From Chamaecyparis obtusa (lineage: Eukaryota; Streptophyta; Pinopsida; Cupressales; Cupressaceae): 64,000 nt of DNA. The translations under genes were made by a program, and so were the position numbers. The stretch lies in NCBI GenBank assembly GCA_027943335.1, contig BSBK01002080.1, positions 562,001-626,000 on the forward strand. Direction: 5' to 3'. Positions 13,691 to 28,000 of this stretch are shown one piece after another; position 1 is the stretch's first letter; each line of letters starts with the position of its first letter. The notes under the pieces are model-generated. The model was given only the letters and a program-made list of their open reading frames with translations, was not told the origin of the DNA and made no database searches.

Positions 13691-16600
13691 GTATCCCCCA
13701 CGAACCCAAAATAGGGGAAAAAAAAAATCCACGAACCAGGTTCTCGTACCCGAATCCGTCCCCGAACCCGAATCGGTAACTTAGAATTAAATTATTAAAT
13801 TTCAAACTTTATATTATTATGCCTAGAAGCGTAACCAACAGTGGCAGCATGAGGTGGAGTGAAGTGGCACGAGCATGTTTGAAAAAATAATAAATCAAAC
13901 AAATAAAAAACAAAAAAAGTAAATAGTCATAACGTTTCAATCCCAAAAGATTAAATAAATAGCAAGTCAAAAAATGCTGTAACTTTCATAATAATTATCA
14001 CCAAGAGAAAACTAAAGTTGTAAAAGGGAGAAAAAATTACAAATAGCAGAATAAATTAAGGATTGCAAAATAAATTACTTATAGTTACTAAGAGCACAAG
14101 TTATTATTTTTTACATTAAATATTATTAGTTTTGATGGTTGTTTTCTGAAATATTTGAAGTATTTCTTTTAATCTGTAAGTAATTCGTCTTAATTGAAAG
14201 GTATTATTTATTTTTAAAAATTTAAAAATGTCAATTCATCTATTTTTTCATGTACAGTTAAAAATTACATTCTAAAGTAAGTAATTACAGAATGTAAATA
14301 ATATAATAATTGCTCAACAAATTGGTCAAAATATAAGTGAAATCAATTTAAATTAACTTACTTGCGTATGACTTTCATAAATTTAAATTTCCAAAGATCT
14401 AATTCATAAAATTAAGCATATTAATACTGTATACATTTGCAAGTCACATTAAATACATACATTTGTAGCAAATAAAAGAATTGGATACAAATAAGTCTCT
14501 TGCCATTGATTTTACAAGGCATTTATTCCTATTTCACTACTTATCCTAATTGGGGACATTACACCCTTTCAGGAGGTTGCGTAACTCAATAAAGGGTATC
14601 AGAATATCATGTTGGTTTAGTGGATCCTTTGGGGGAATTGGGAGTTAAGTCCCAAAAACCAGTGGGGTAGGGCTACAAGACAGAGTAGGTCTTTGTGAGA
14701 CAACTACCCTTAAGAAAGTTGCCAGAACTTGCCTAGTGCCCAAATCATGTTGTTTGGGTCATCTTGGAACAAAATCCATTAAGTATTGAGTTGTGTAGTT
14801 AGAGAGGGCATTTGAGGGTGAGTTGATGTCAATTCAAGCTTTGGAACCTTGGTAGGTATGAAGTTTGGAGAAGAGATTACCAAGCATTTTTTGAAGTATC
14901 TCCTTGGAAAGGATTGAGAGGGTTAACCTTAGCATGTGGAACCTTGTCTTGTGAACACTTTTCAAAAGAATAAGTAGGGTGTTAGGGATCTAAAACCCTG
15001 ATTAAGAAAGGCTCTGCATCAAGTGGTATCAGAGCAAGGGAAAGGAGCCCTTGGGTAGAAGAAGTTGAAGGAGAAGACATGGCAGAAGAGGATGAACTTC
15101 CACAAAGGATGAATAAGTGGAACTTGCAAAGCTTGTTAGAGAACAAATGGCAGAGAATAGGAAAATAAGAGAGGAGATGTACGAGATGAGGGGCCAAATG
15201 AGAGGTAGGGGAGGAGAAGACTCTGGAGGAAATGAAGAGTGGGATGTGGAAGAGATCCCAAGGCAAGTAGAAGAGGAAGTGCCTGCAGACCAGAGACCCC
15301 TCCTAAATGCCCTAAAGTCCATGGAAAGTAGAACTATGAATGGTAAGTTGGAACAGCCTGTATTTAGTGGGAGAATGGATCCAGATAGATTCCCTCACAA
15401 GCTTCTTTGAATGTGAAGACATTCTAGAGCACCATAAGGTGAAGATAGCAAAGTCAAAGTTGAAAGGATCTGCTTTGACATGGTGGAATTTTATTCAGGA
15501 TGAAAGAGAAAAGGATGGAAGTAGAGTGTCTACTTGGAAGAGGATGGTGAGTTTAGTAAAAGAGTCCTATGTACCAGAGGACTATGAAGTCCAGTTGCAT
15601 AGAAGACAGAACCTAAGACAAAAGGATATGGACGTGAACACCTACACAGAAGAGTTCATGAAATTGTGTATGAAGTCCAAGACTAAGGAGACTGAAGGAG
15701 AAAAGTTAGCCAGATACATGAATGGCCTAAAATTTTCAATTCAAGAGGAATTGAATTTACTTACCCTCGGGACAATGCAGAAGTGCCATCAATTGGCTTC
15801 TAAGGTTGAAGAGAAGTTCAAAAGGAGGCAAGAACAAAATGGAAGAGGAAGAGGTAGACTCCAAAGGGGAAGGAGTCCCTTTAGAGGAAGAGGGAATGGA
15901 ATTGGCTCCCAAAGAGACTCAAATCGGGATCAAACCAAGAGTGAAGGAAATAGCAGTGGTTTCAATAATAGGGGTAATTTCAAAGGAAGGAGACCGAACT
16001 TCAGAGGAAGAACACAAGGGAGAGGACCTATTAGATGCTTCAATTGTAACCAAGAAGGGAACATAGAAAATAGGTGTCCAGAGAGGGCAAGTACAAGTTC
16101 AGTGGGAAAGAGGAGAACAAATCTGGTTCAAGAATTAGATTGTCAAAGTGCTTCATACCAAAGTGCAAGTGCTCCTGATGCATATGGATACCCCGAGAGA
16201 GAAGCTCTAATGATAGAAGGGCAGTAACTACCATGAAGATGCTGGTCAAGGAACCTCCACAAAGGAAGTCACTCTTCAAGACAACCTGCAAATCAGGAGG
16301 TAAGGTTTGTAAGGTACTAATTGACTCTAGATCTACTGAGAATTTTGTATCTTTGGAAATGGTAGATAAGCTAAAAATGAATAGAATTTCTCACCCTTCT
16401 CCCTATAAGGTCTCATGGCTAACCCAAGGTCAACAAGCTATTGTGGAAGAGCAGGCTTGGGTAGACTTTCAAATTGGATCCTATAACGATAGGCTACTGT
16501 TTGATATAGCAAAGATGGAGTGTTTAGAAGCATGTAATTTAATCTTGTGGTTGAACTTTGGTGTTTTAATGTCAATACTTGAGGTTTGAAGGTTGTCATG

Positions 16601-19003
16601 TTTTATTTTCTTAGTCTTGTAAGCCAACACGTTGATGTTTTATGGTCAGTGTTTGATATGTTGATTTATTATTGCCATGGTATGCCTATGTCGTGAAGGT
16701 TTTATGGCCATTAATTTTCATATAACATTTTTGTCCAATTTCATTGCTTGATGATTATTTGGCACATGCAATGCTTAGCTATGTTATTGTTAAATTCCAA
16801 AGATCGATTGCAAATGTAATAACATTGTTATGATTGTATGTGTTTTCCAAATGCATCAATCTCTTTGTATTTATACATGACAAGGAAAAGAAGAGACATG
16901 TCCCTTCATGGGACATGTCTATTCATTAATTTATTTTATCAATCTAACTATTTAATTATTATAAGAATAATTATAATCTAGCTTTATATATATATCAATG
17001 TATATAGTAATATCAATTATTTATCTGACCAATACTACAAACATCAAGACTCCCTCTTAGCTAGGGAGGATAAATCAATCCAATGTCAACGCTTAAGACA
17101 CTTGACAACATCAATTATATGATGTAAGCAATAAAGGCATCATCCTCATGATGTAATCAATAGAAACATAGTCTCAATCTGTGGATTGCCTCCATCGGTG
17201 ATTCTATCCACAAGTCCTCAGGTGGATTGCCTCCATCGGCAATTCTATCCACAAGTCCTAAGGTGGATTGCCTCCAATGGCAATTCTATTCATTTGATAT
17301 CTTGAGTATTGGCCTATCAGAATGTCAACACATAACATTCACCTAAGTACTCAAGAGATCATAAAGATGTCATCTCATGATATCGAGAGCATTGGCCTGC
17401 AGAATATCAACTCTCAAGATATTCACCAAGTGTTTAGAGTAATGGCCTACCAACATCAATTCTCATGATGTCCACCAAGTACTCAAGAGTTCATAAAGAT
17501 ATCATCTCATGATATCGAGAGCATTGGCCTACAAAATATCGAGTCTTTGATATTCACCAAGTGCTCAGAGTAATGGCCTGCAGAATATCAAGTCTCATGA
17601 TATCCACCAAGTACTCAACAAATGTTCATAGGTAATGTGCACTTACCATAAGAACATTCACATCATCTATTATGATCTGTTTCAGCCATCACAAGATGTC
17701 TATCACAATAGAAGATGCCATCTATTATAATCTGTTTCAGCCATCACAAGATGTCTCACTATAGAAGATGCCATCTATCATGATCTGTTTCAGCCATCAC
17801 AAGATGTCTATCACAATAGAAGATCAAGTTATTGAGAGATCGTCACCTTCCAATAACTTTTGCAAATACAAGTGATAATCATTTGGAAGTCGTCACTTCC
17901 TCATGATTTACACAGGGGGTAGGCCCATTAAAAACATTCATGATTCTTTAGCATAATAATCAACTATATCAAGTTTACCTCAGAAGTGTTTCACCTTCAA
18001 TAGTGAACTCCCTCTCAATTAATATGATCAAGATTGTCACAAGTTGATTGAACGATCTACTCCCTCTAAAGCTCAAGTTTATCAACTTCTTGACCTCTTT
18101 TGAAATGTCAGACTCCCTTTGCATCTAGTCCCAATCATCAATCTGTTTGCAAGCATCAAGTTCTTTCTCCCTCGAATGCAATTATCTTGTGCTTCTGTCC
18201 TGAAGGTATGTCAAAGAGAGATTACAAATAGCTCACTAAACTATCTCAACCGGAAATACCAATGATAGAAGCATACAGTATTTTACTAACCAATAGTATA
18301 TCATGAATTACAAACTCAAAAATTATGTGCATTAATAAAACATGAAATACTTATCTTTTATAAATTTCAAGTATTTCATTCTGTAAGGTGAGCCCATATA
18401 GAAAATATCATGCAAATTCACAAAATGATGTCGTCGTTCTTGAACATTACCATAATTCTTCACAAGACTTGTCTTGAATATCCAAAGGTTCTATACACTA
18501 TGACAACCTTTAATATGATTGGATCTCCCTTCAAGCGGTCAGGCTTTTAAAGAAGGAACCTCGCTCTTTTACAGATTTTGCATAGACCCGTACACAGTTG
18601 GTCATAACTTTTGAACCTGACATTTTCTCTCCAATCGCTCCGGTGAGATTCTTCTAAATTTGTTTATCACCAACATATCCAAAATTCAGCAAAATCCAAC
18701 GGTGCATTTGTGAGATATGGTCCTCGTAATGAGAGTGTATTTTCTAAGACAGTCACACATTCACCATCAACAAACTACTCTCTTAGACTTGCAACTTGGC
18801 TCTAGTACCATGTTAAATTCCAGAGACCGATTGCAAATGTAATCACATTGTTATGACTGTATGTGTTTTCCAAATGCATCAATCTCTTTGTATTTATACA
18901 TAACAAGGAAAAGAAGAGACATGTCCCTTCATGGGACATGTCTATTCATTAATTTATTTTATCAATTTAACTATTTAGTTATTATGAGAACAATTATAAT
19001 CTA

Positions 19004-19054
<51 letters not shown>

Positions 19055-22000
19055 TTTCTCATAATAATCATATAGTCAGTATTATTTATCTGACTGATGC
19101 TACAAACATCAACCGTTATTATTGATTCTTGGAGATTCTTGTCCTCATGTTGGGGTGATTGGTAACTCTTGAAAAAACCAGAGGCTTGGTGTTTGATATC
19201 TTTTATTGAAATTAGTGTTTGTTTGGTCATTGATTTCTCGTCAAGACTATTGAGTTTCATTGTAATATTTTTGTTGGGCCTAAATATGTAATTGAGGTCA
19301 CTTAAGGGTCTGGTTTCTATTGGAATCAATTTAAATGTCAATTTGGAGATGAGTGTGATCCATTTGATTTATTATGTTATTTGATGAAATTTTATTGCAT
19401 TATGGTTGGTTAGCACTCTTGGAGCCTAATTGTGCAAATGATGGAACAAAGAAATCTTATGTGTCAAATTTGATGAAAGACATCCAAAGAGGACATATGC
19501 ATGAGTTATGTTGTAGCTGGTTATGGGATTAAGTTTCAGAACCTAGAGAGGTTCCTATGAGATTCTCATCTGGATGCATATATGATTTTGGTCCTAATGT
19601 CCATATAGAGGTTGGACAAGTATGGATCCTTTTTGTGAGATTTCATTCATCATGCTCCAAATCCTATTTTGTGTTTCTTATGATGAACTATTGGGAATTC
19701 TTTATTTGATTTATCGTGCTCTTTTAATTTTGTTTTGGAGTATAAGAGAGGGTTTTCTAAGAGTCTAGGACCATTGCTAAGAGAGTGGCTCACAATAGGG
19801 GTCGGGGCTCAAAGTGATTAGTCCAAGGTAACCCATTATGGAGTTTTAATCAAGTGAAAACATAATTAAAATGAACTGGGTTGGGTTACACATTAAATAA
19901 GATAAATGAGATACCTCATCCATTGCCATGTGAGATCCTGAGTGGACCGTGGATGAGTTGGAGAAGGCCCAATGGCCTCTATGGCATTGATCGGCAAATC
20001 GACAATCCCTGTCCTCGCGAAAGGTTGTCGGTTCCACATGAGTTCTCACCTAGGGGCCAAGGTCTAGAGAAACATCCTAGGATAACCCAAGATAGTGGAG
20101 GACTATATGATGACACTCTCCTACATGTATCTTAGGATTCCCTTCAATCAACCTTGTAGGTTTGTCTTTGGTATAGTGTGGTGTCTTATGGTATCCCATA
20201 TGTATTTTTGTGATATGTCGTTTGTATTCTTTGGGCATATGTCATGTCATGTTTTGTCTTCTTGTGCTTTCCTATAATGTGATTCATTGTGCTTGCATGT
20301 GTGGTGTGGGGCTTTGTGTTATCTCCTAGCTCGAGGGAGTGGGTCCCAGGGTTCCACGTGGTTGGGTTGCATATATGTTTCCATCAAGTTTCGTTGCTTT
20401 TTGAATAGATTGCAACATTCTAGCATCTTAATTACACCTCCATACTAGCTTCTTGATATATGGTCATGATTGTAATATGTACCATATAATGTAACGTGGA
20501 TTATGACATTGTAAACATATACTCTTGTAAATGATTGTAAACATGCTATACATATGTATTGATCATCATTGAGATGTAATATTTCAAATTTGAATAGATT
20601 GATTATGTATTTGATTATCATCATTATGTAAAAGATTAGTTTCCTATGGATTTATGGGTTTGATAAATGGATGTACCATTATTAATCTAATGTTCCCTTT
20701 TCTGGTTCAATTGTTTATTTTATTTTGCATTGCTAAGTAGCAACGTCGAGTAACCTAGGAGAACATGGTATTGATATTGTAATGTACTAATATGCTTTAT
20801 CATGATGTAATGTAAATGTTAGATTTAATAGTTAAAATAAAATAAATAAAAATTGTACCATGTTCTTAGTAGTTTCATGTACTCTCGGGTTCCCTGGAAG
20901 GGCATTACATTTGATATCAAAGCGTTAGTTCTACACTAGGAACTTGATGTTCCCCTTAGGTGTTTCGTTGAGTACTCTCTTATTCTCTTGTTTTTGCCTT
21001 AGAGTGGCTAACCCTTTGTTGTATGGTTGAAGAAATCGTTGGAGGTATCTTCCCGAAACTTTCTTTATTGGTTTTGTATTAACTTCATGCTTAACATTGC
21101 TTGCTCTATGTCATCTTTTGACTAGTAATCGAAGATATGGTTGTATGTGTACACAGCGATGATTATTAGCAAATGTAAAATCTGATATTATGTTGAGGTA
21201 ACAATGCCCCTAATGTTTAAATGTATGTACAAAACTAGTTGTATATGGAACTGGACAAAAGTTCCCTCTTCCTCGTTGGGTGGCTAGTTTATAGTCACAT
21301 GGTGGTCTTATGAGCCATTTATGATAATTCTTATCTTTGATTGTGTGGGCCAGCGATTTGTTTATCCTTGCCTGTGATGGTTTAACCACCGCTTGTGAGA
21401 TTCATTTTACATTTTATTTATTGTTGTGACTCCTTGTTCATTTTTCTTGTTTATTATTGAAATTGATAATTTAATTTCTTTAATTTATGAACTTTGGTGG
21501 CTAAGCTAGTTTGTCTTTGTTGTTCGAAAGATGGTCCTGTGTTGTTAGTGTTTTCCACACCAAAGACGTATAAAGGCAGACTTGTTGAGTGTATGCAAGG
21601 AAGAAAGCACAGGGAACCATGAGTCCATGTGGCAATGTCACTCCCGAGTATTGTGATTTGTTATCCCTATGTTATGTTTTGGCATGTTTTAATAGAAGGC
21701 ATATCTTTCTTATTCATTCTTGCTTATAAGAGTTAGAATTCATTACGCCTTGATTAATACAGAAAGTGTTATATCTTTAGGATAATAGTTGCTTATTATG
21801 TTATGAAAGTTGTTATAAGGTTAAATGTTTCTTGCAAGTAAAATTTTAAATAGTAAGTGCCATTCTAGGAAAATTAATTATGTTAAAAATTGATGAAATA
21901 GGAATATACTTCCATGTTGCCATGCGAGTTGTTGTACTTACCATGCAGACAATTGTGGAAGAAAGAGGCATTTCACTATTTCATGCTTGGATTTTGTGAT

Positions 22001-25000
22001 GTTGAAAGGCAATTGAAGTGAATTTCAGGTATATTATTATATTGATTTAAGAAAGATGATTGGTTATAATACATTGATAACTAAAGTATTTTATTAACTG
22101 TGTTACATTAACCATTATATTGAATTGCTTAAATTTTGCTTTCTTAGAAAGATCGGTGTCTTTATAAGCTAATGTAGGATAAAGTTAAAATTTGCTAGTG
22201 ATAAGGACGTACTTCTAAGATGTATATATAAATATGTTTTAACTAGTCATTTTGAGGAGATTATGCTATCTTATTCGTGTTATTGATGTTAAATCTAATA
22301 TGTGATATGTTTCTAATTTCAAGTGACTATTTTTGTCAGGTGTTTATGATCTCTGGTTGGTGTGTGTGTGTATATAGTTATAGCGATTTGATTCTAGTTT
22401 ACTCATAATGATATGCTCAGAATGTTGATGATGACATTGATGTTACATGATGGGATAAACATGTTGATGATGACATTGATGTTACATGATGGGATAGACA
22501 TGTTTATGATGCATTTATGTGTTATCATTGATGATTATTGACATGTTCTAATGATGACTATATGTATTTGATTATATTGTTGTACTGACAATATTGATGC
22601 CTTGATTATTTCTTTGTGATTGGATTCTATTTGACATTCCTGTAGAATGATGGACGAAGTCGTAGTTACTTTATCGGGAGATCTACACGATGTCTCACTC
22701 CCCTTCTTTGCTTGCTACTATTCATCATGGTATATGTATACATGTATATCTTGTCCTTGTGATGCAGGTTTAAAGGTACGAAGCATCAACTCCCCTAAAT
22801 TGGCAGGATTAAGCATGCCTTTACTCGATGGATGTTGGCATTAAGGCCCAATCTTTTAGACCAATGCTGTCACCATTTCATGTCGGGATGATTTTTGTTT
22901 GTGTTGCCTATTCAGTTTGACAGTTAGACAATTCCAAATTTTCTTGCTCCCTTTTGTTTGAGGTTGGTTTGAGTTTGTACATGTTCTCGTCATGCCAATT
23001 TGGTTGATTGTGCTTGTGTTAGTTTATGGATGTCTTCTTGTCGGTTTTTTTATCTCGTGTATGATTCTTTCATCTTGGGTTGATGTGTGATATGCGACTT
23101 CTAGGAGTAAGACGAGTTTAGGGGCGACGAGGGGACGTAATACCTTTCCTGTTGGCTATGTTTCAAATTGTATATTTGTCGTCTCATTAACTATTTAGAT
23201 TGCCTTAATATATAGTGATATGATTAATAATACTTTAAAAATGTAATATTTCATATTAAAATATCAACCATTGAAGATCTAATATAATTTAATTAATGAC
23301 TTATTATGTAAACGACAATATTAAATATGATTATTTTGATTTTAACAATTTTGGGACATTAAGTGTTCTTTAATTTTTAATAATAAATAAACATGTTAAT
23401 CCTTTGAGTTGCATGTGCATGACTATTCATTCACCTTGACGGAGTCGAAGAGTTTCATTCTGAGCCTTCTCATGGTGTTTGATTTTTCATTTTGCCAAAG
23501 TTTTGGTTTTGGTGGTTGATTGCCAAGTTGGAGAAGCGGGGGACACTTCGAAATTTATTATCAGATCTTTGATTTTTGTATGAAGATTCATACTACTGGA
23601 GTCTTTTGTTAGCAGCAAAGGTAAGGATTTGTTTTATCCACTACTTGGCTTCAAGAGATAATGAATTTAAATTATACATTCTATACATCTCTTTTGCCAT
23701 CTTGTGATTGGTTTCTTGATCTGTGAATTATTTTATTATGCCTATATTTATTTTAGGTTGATCCTTATTCCCCCCAAAATAGAAGATGACAAATAAAAGA
23801 TTTCCTTGCTTGTGGTTTCTTCTTTCCAACTAGCAGTTCTTGGGTATATGGTTTTGTTTTTTGAGCTTTGAGTTCTTTAATTAAATTATTTGGTGTGTTG
23901 GAATTCATGGTTGTGTGTGAAGTTTTAGAAACATTGCTTAATGTAATGTTCCCATTTTTCAAACTTCAGGATTAGCTTTGGTTTGACGACCGTTCCAGGC
24001 TAATCAGGGGATCAGCGGGGGTCAGATGTCAGAGCCAGTGTTGGGACTCCACTCTGGGGATTCAGTTTATCAGGTCTGCTCTTCGTTCGGGTCATTTTGG
24101 TCGACTTACTATTTTTAGTAAGTGGTGTTTTGGGTATGGCCAGGATTAGCAAGGTATCTGCACAGAGTGTCAGATGTTCGGGATTGAGTTTCAGAGAATC
24201 TCTAGTTTGAGAGACTATTTTTATTAAGTCTATTTTTAGCAGCTGGCTATTTTTGGTAGTGGGTTATTTCTGGCAGGGCAGTTGGTGTTTGGGCTCTGGT
24301 GTCGAAAATGAGTCTATTTCAATTAGCAGAATTCAGTGGCTTTGATTTTAAAGTTATCGTTATTAAATTAAAGTATTTTAATTTAATAACGTAAATACTT
24401 TATAACTTTATTGTTATAAAGTGAAATTATCTTTTTAAAGCCTTTTTTATTAAAAATGTGAAATTGTGCTTTTTCCAAAAAAAGCTATAAGTACAACTCG
24501 AAAAAGCACTTTCATTCACCGAATGATTATTTGATATTTTGTTGTGTGAGAATTCTACTTGGCTTTGGAAGCTAGGGTTTGAGCTCGGTCTTCAGCTTTT
24601 GGAGAGAGTTCTTCTGAGATTTGTCAAGTTTGGTCTTCTTCCAGGAGAGAGCTCGTTCTGATTCCGAATTGAATCCAGTGCTGAGGTATACTGGATGTGT
24701 ATGAAGTTATTCTACAGGCTGAAGTTATTCTGGTGAAGAAGTTTTTAAATTCTACAGGCAAACGCTTGTTCTTGAAGATATCTTATTGTTTCATGCTGAA
24801 TTCTTAAATCACTGGGATTTCGTTGTGTTATTTCATTTTGGTGATTGTGTGCAAAGTGGCTGAAGATTTCAATTAATTAACAAGAGAAAGTGGAATCCCT
24901 CTTGGCTGCATTTTTGTATGAGAATCTGAGAAGCATCATTTTTCAGCTCACGTCATTACTGTAGGAGCTGTGACACTTCTGCAAGGCCGTACAAAAATTC

Positions 25001-28000
25001 TAGGTCAGTCACGGCTTGTATATGCTTCTCATGCGAATGCCTATGGACATGTGACAGTCAGCAAAGGGACCCGCGTTTGATCATGTTCGACCTGTATTGG
25101 ATACGCAAGGTTGTGACAATTCACAGGCTTAGTGCGTGGCATCTATTCTGCAGTCCACGTGAATGTGAGATTTGGCATGTGGGCTGGAGGAATTGCAAAA
25201 TCCCTGCTGGATTAAATCTGCATTCAAATTGTGCTTGCAGGTGCATTATTGGAGCCGCCAATAGTCAATTGTGAATGGGTTTGTGCATGACGCCCAGTTC
25301 CTTTGGTTGCAACTTCATTACAACAGCAACCGATCCAATTTCAAAGCTGCCTTACCTCCTACAGTAGCCGTAACTTTGAAGGTGCATTGATTTGATTCAA
25401 AGTTTTTAGAAGAAATTGTTAATTCAGTTTAAAATTACAAATTGGTACATTGAAATTGTTTGGTTTAGAATTGCAATCTATAATTGATAAACTATATCAA
25501 TTTTCATATACTTGTGGGATTTGAATTAACAAGAGAATTTCAGTTTAATGAAAAATCTAGTTATATGATTTGAATTAAGATATAAATGTTTGTAAAATCA
25601 ATTAATTTTGCAAGTCACATTGAGATAGAAGCTAGTTTCCTATTGAGAGCCAGCTGGGCTCTTCACAGTGGTATCAGAGCAAAGATCTTGCCATCCTGTA
25701 AGGGTTATGAAATTAAATAATGGCAGACAAATTTATACCAGGAGGGTACTATACCCGCAGGGATAGAAATTCCCCACCTCCTGAAGATAATGAACAGGGC
25801 CCACAGAATGAACAGACAGAGAACAGGAATGATACCGGAAATGATATGGACAGGGAGGCCAAAGATGCTTTCAGACATATTGCAGATGGTCAGCATCACG
25901 TTGCAACTGTATTGCAACAACTTTCAGATACTTTACAATGCATTGCATTGCCAGGTGCTACAGATAGAGGTGCACGTAGTGTTTCAGTCAGCGCACAGGT
26001 CACGAGCTGATGACAGGCGGGCTAATGATAGGCGAGTTGATGATAGGAGGGATTATGACAGGCATGATTACAGAGCTGATCATACTGGTACTTATGACAG
26101 GCGTCACCGTCCAACATTCTTGAGGCCAGAGTTGGATGCAGTTAGTGTTGAGCCAGAGCCTGCACCATTTGTCGATGACATGGTGGCACATTTTGCAGAG
26201 TGGGATGGTCTTTCTGAGGCACTAAAAAGAAATCTAAATTTTGACAGATATCGGACGTAGAAGTGTGAGCATTCTAGAGGCAGGCCAGCTCCTAACACGA
26301 GACAAAGGCCTAGACAGAATGAATTAAAGCAGGCAACCAGCAAGTTGACTTTGGACCACTTTGATGGGAGTGGGAAGACTACAGCCAGAGCATGGGTCCA
26401 CAAGTTGGACACTTATATTTCACTTCGTCCTATGTCTGAGGAGGACGCTATTCGATTTGCTGTGTTTTATTTGGATGGGGTTGCTCATGATTGGTGGTAT
26501 CATGGGTTAGTGTCTCTGCATCATGATCATATTGTGCAGTACCAGGAGTTCGTAGATAGACTGATAGAACGGTTTGATAGGAAGGAACCAGAGACCTACT
26601 TCAGAGAGTTAGCTCAGCTGAGATAGACAGGTGGTCTTGAGGCATTCATCAGCGAGTTTCAGTGTCTATCAGTCATGGTATATGACATCTCCGAGAGGAG
26701 GAGAGTCATGTTGTTTATAAAGGGTTTGTCAGAGCCATACAGAGGATGGGTCAAGTCCTTGGATCCACCTACTCTACGAGATGCTATGAAGAAGGCAAGG
26801 AATCTTGAGCCTTCTATTTCGCAGGGCAAGTCTACTCCTAGTCCTCCTATTCTTCCTGCAGATGAGGTACCTCCACCAACTCTTGACAGAAAGAAGCCTG
26901 CAGGTAGACTTGATGATGACACGTGAGAGGATTTGAGGAGGCAGCTTTGCTATTGGTGCAAAGAGCCTTATGATAGAGAGCATACTTGTGCTATGAGGCC
27001 TAAGGGCAGGGCGAATCACTCCATGTGTGTCTATTCTGGTGAGAGTGAGGTTGAGTCTTCTCATCAAGCTGCTGGTTTTGATACAAAGGAGGAGCAGAGA
27101 GTTACTCCAGAGTTTGGTACTGAAGCCAAACTATCTCCGATTGTATTGTCCACCTCTGTGCCACTTCCCTCTACTTTCAGATTGAAGGGATTAGTGGAAG
27201 GACAGCTCTGTGTTGCTATGTTGGATACTGGAACTTCGCACAATTTTATTCATGAGCGACTTGTTACTCAGTGCGGGCTTCAGGTAGAGGAGTTTGCAGG
27301 GTTTGGAGTTAAGGTAGCTGATGGCTACAATTTCACCTGTACCAGGCGCATCCAAGATCTCCCCTTATTTCTTGGCGATTACGAGATGATAGCTGATTTC
27401 TATGTGTTCGACTTGGGAGAGATGGATATAGTTTTAGGGATGCAGTAGATACAGGAGATTAAGGAGTTTTGCCTTAGTGTGAGCCCGATGTAGATCAGAT
27501 TTGAGTACCAAGGCTACTAGGGCAGAGAGTATGTGTTGCCAGGCATTGCTGATGGGAGTCTACGCACTGTCTTTTTGTGTTGTAGATAGTGTTGATTTAC
27601 AGAGACATGAGTCTATACAGGTAGAGCCGATCACATATCATGTCTCTCCGAGTTTACAGTTTTATGGCTCAAATCAGCGGATGGGTGTTGTTCACTTTGT
27701 GAACAACCCTTTATTTGATGTGGATGTTAGCATGGCCTATGACAATCCACTGTTTGAGTTTAGTGATGATCCCTTATAGAAGATGTACGATCATGATGAT
27801 GATGATGTTTGGGATCCGATTTGTGCACCTACTCATCAGGCAGATTATACAGGAGGCCAGTCAGGTCTAGCTAATCAGTTTTCAGGGGTGTACACAGTGA
27901 GGAGTGCTTATAGCTTCACATTCCATCCTCACGTTCAGGATGTCTATCAGTCACATAGTTCTTCAGTGCATCCATTCTATGACTGGTATGATGAGTTGAT

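Larger units (their letters stand above)
10234..13784 (+). mobile_element. Near-complete hAT transposon (3.55 kb)
   Basis: The termini are CTAAGTTGCAGGG at the left and GGTAACTTAG at the right. Perfect 8-bp target duplications AATTAAAT lie at 10226-10233 and 13785-13792. The left subterminal region is strongly GC-rich with many GGACCC/GGGTCC words and a long palindrome, a likely transposase-binding array. The element contains a four-exon transposase gene. The perfect duplication suggests a comparatively recent insertion. Confidence 0.9.
16788..19114 (-). mobile_element. Non-autonomous LTR retrotransposon, minus strand
   Basis: LTRs lie at 18811-19114 (5', 304 bp) and 16788-17049 (3', 262 bp). 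The length difference is mostly a TA microsatellite in the 5' LTR. GTTAT target duplications flank it at 16783-16787 and 19115-19119. Read on the minus strand the LTR runs TTGATGTTTGTAG...GAATTTAACA (TGTTGATG in the other copy). It is followed at once by a primer-site variant TGGTACTAGAGCC (18798-18810), and a CTAAGAGGGAG polypurine tract precedes the 3' LTR. The 1.76-kb interior has no coding frame and consists largely of short tandem repeats, so the element must have moved with proteins from another copia-like element. Confidence 0.88.

Noticed and set aside
19846..20135. Opposing frames around 19850-20135
   Set aside because: Neither strand gives recognisable protein; probably decayed LTR sequence.
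25077..25274. 65-codon frame within an LTR, repeated at 29297-29623
   Set aside because: Duplicated with the LTR; no known domain and no reason to think it coding.
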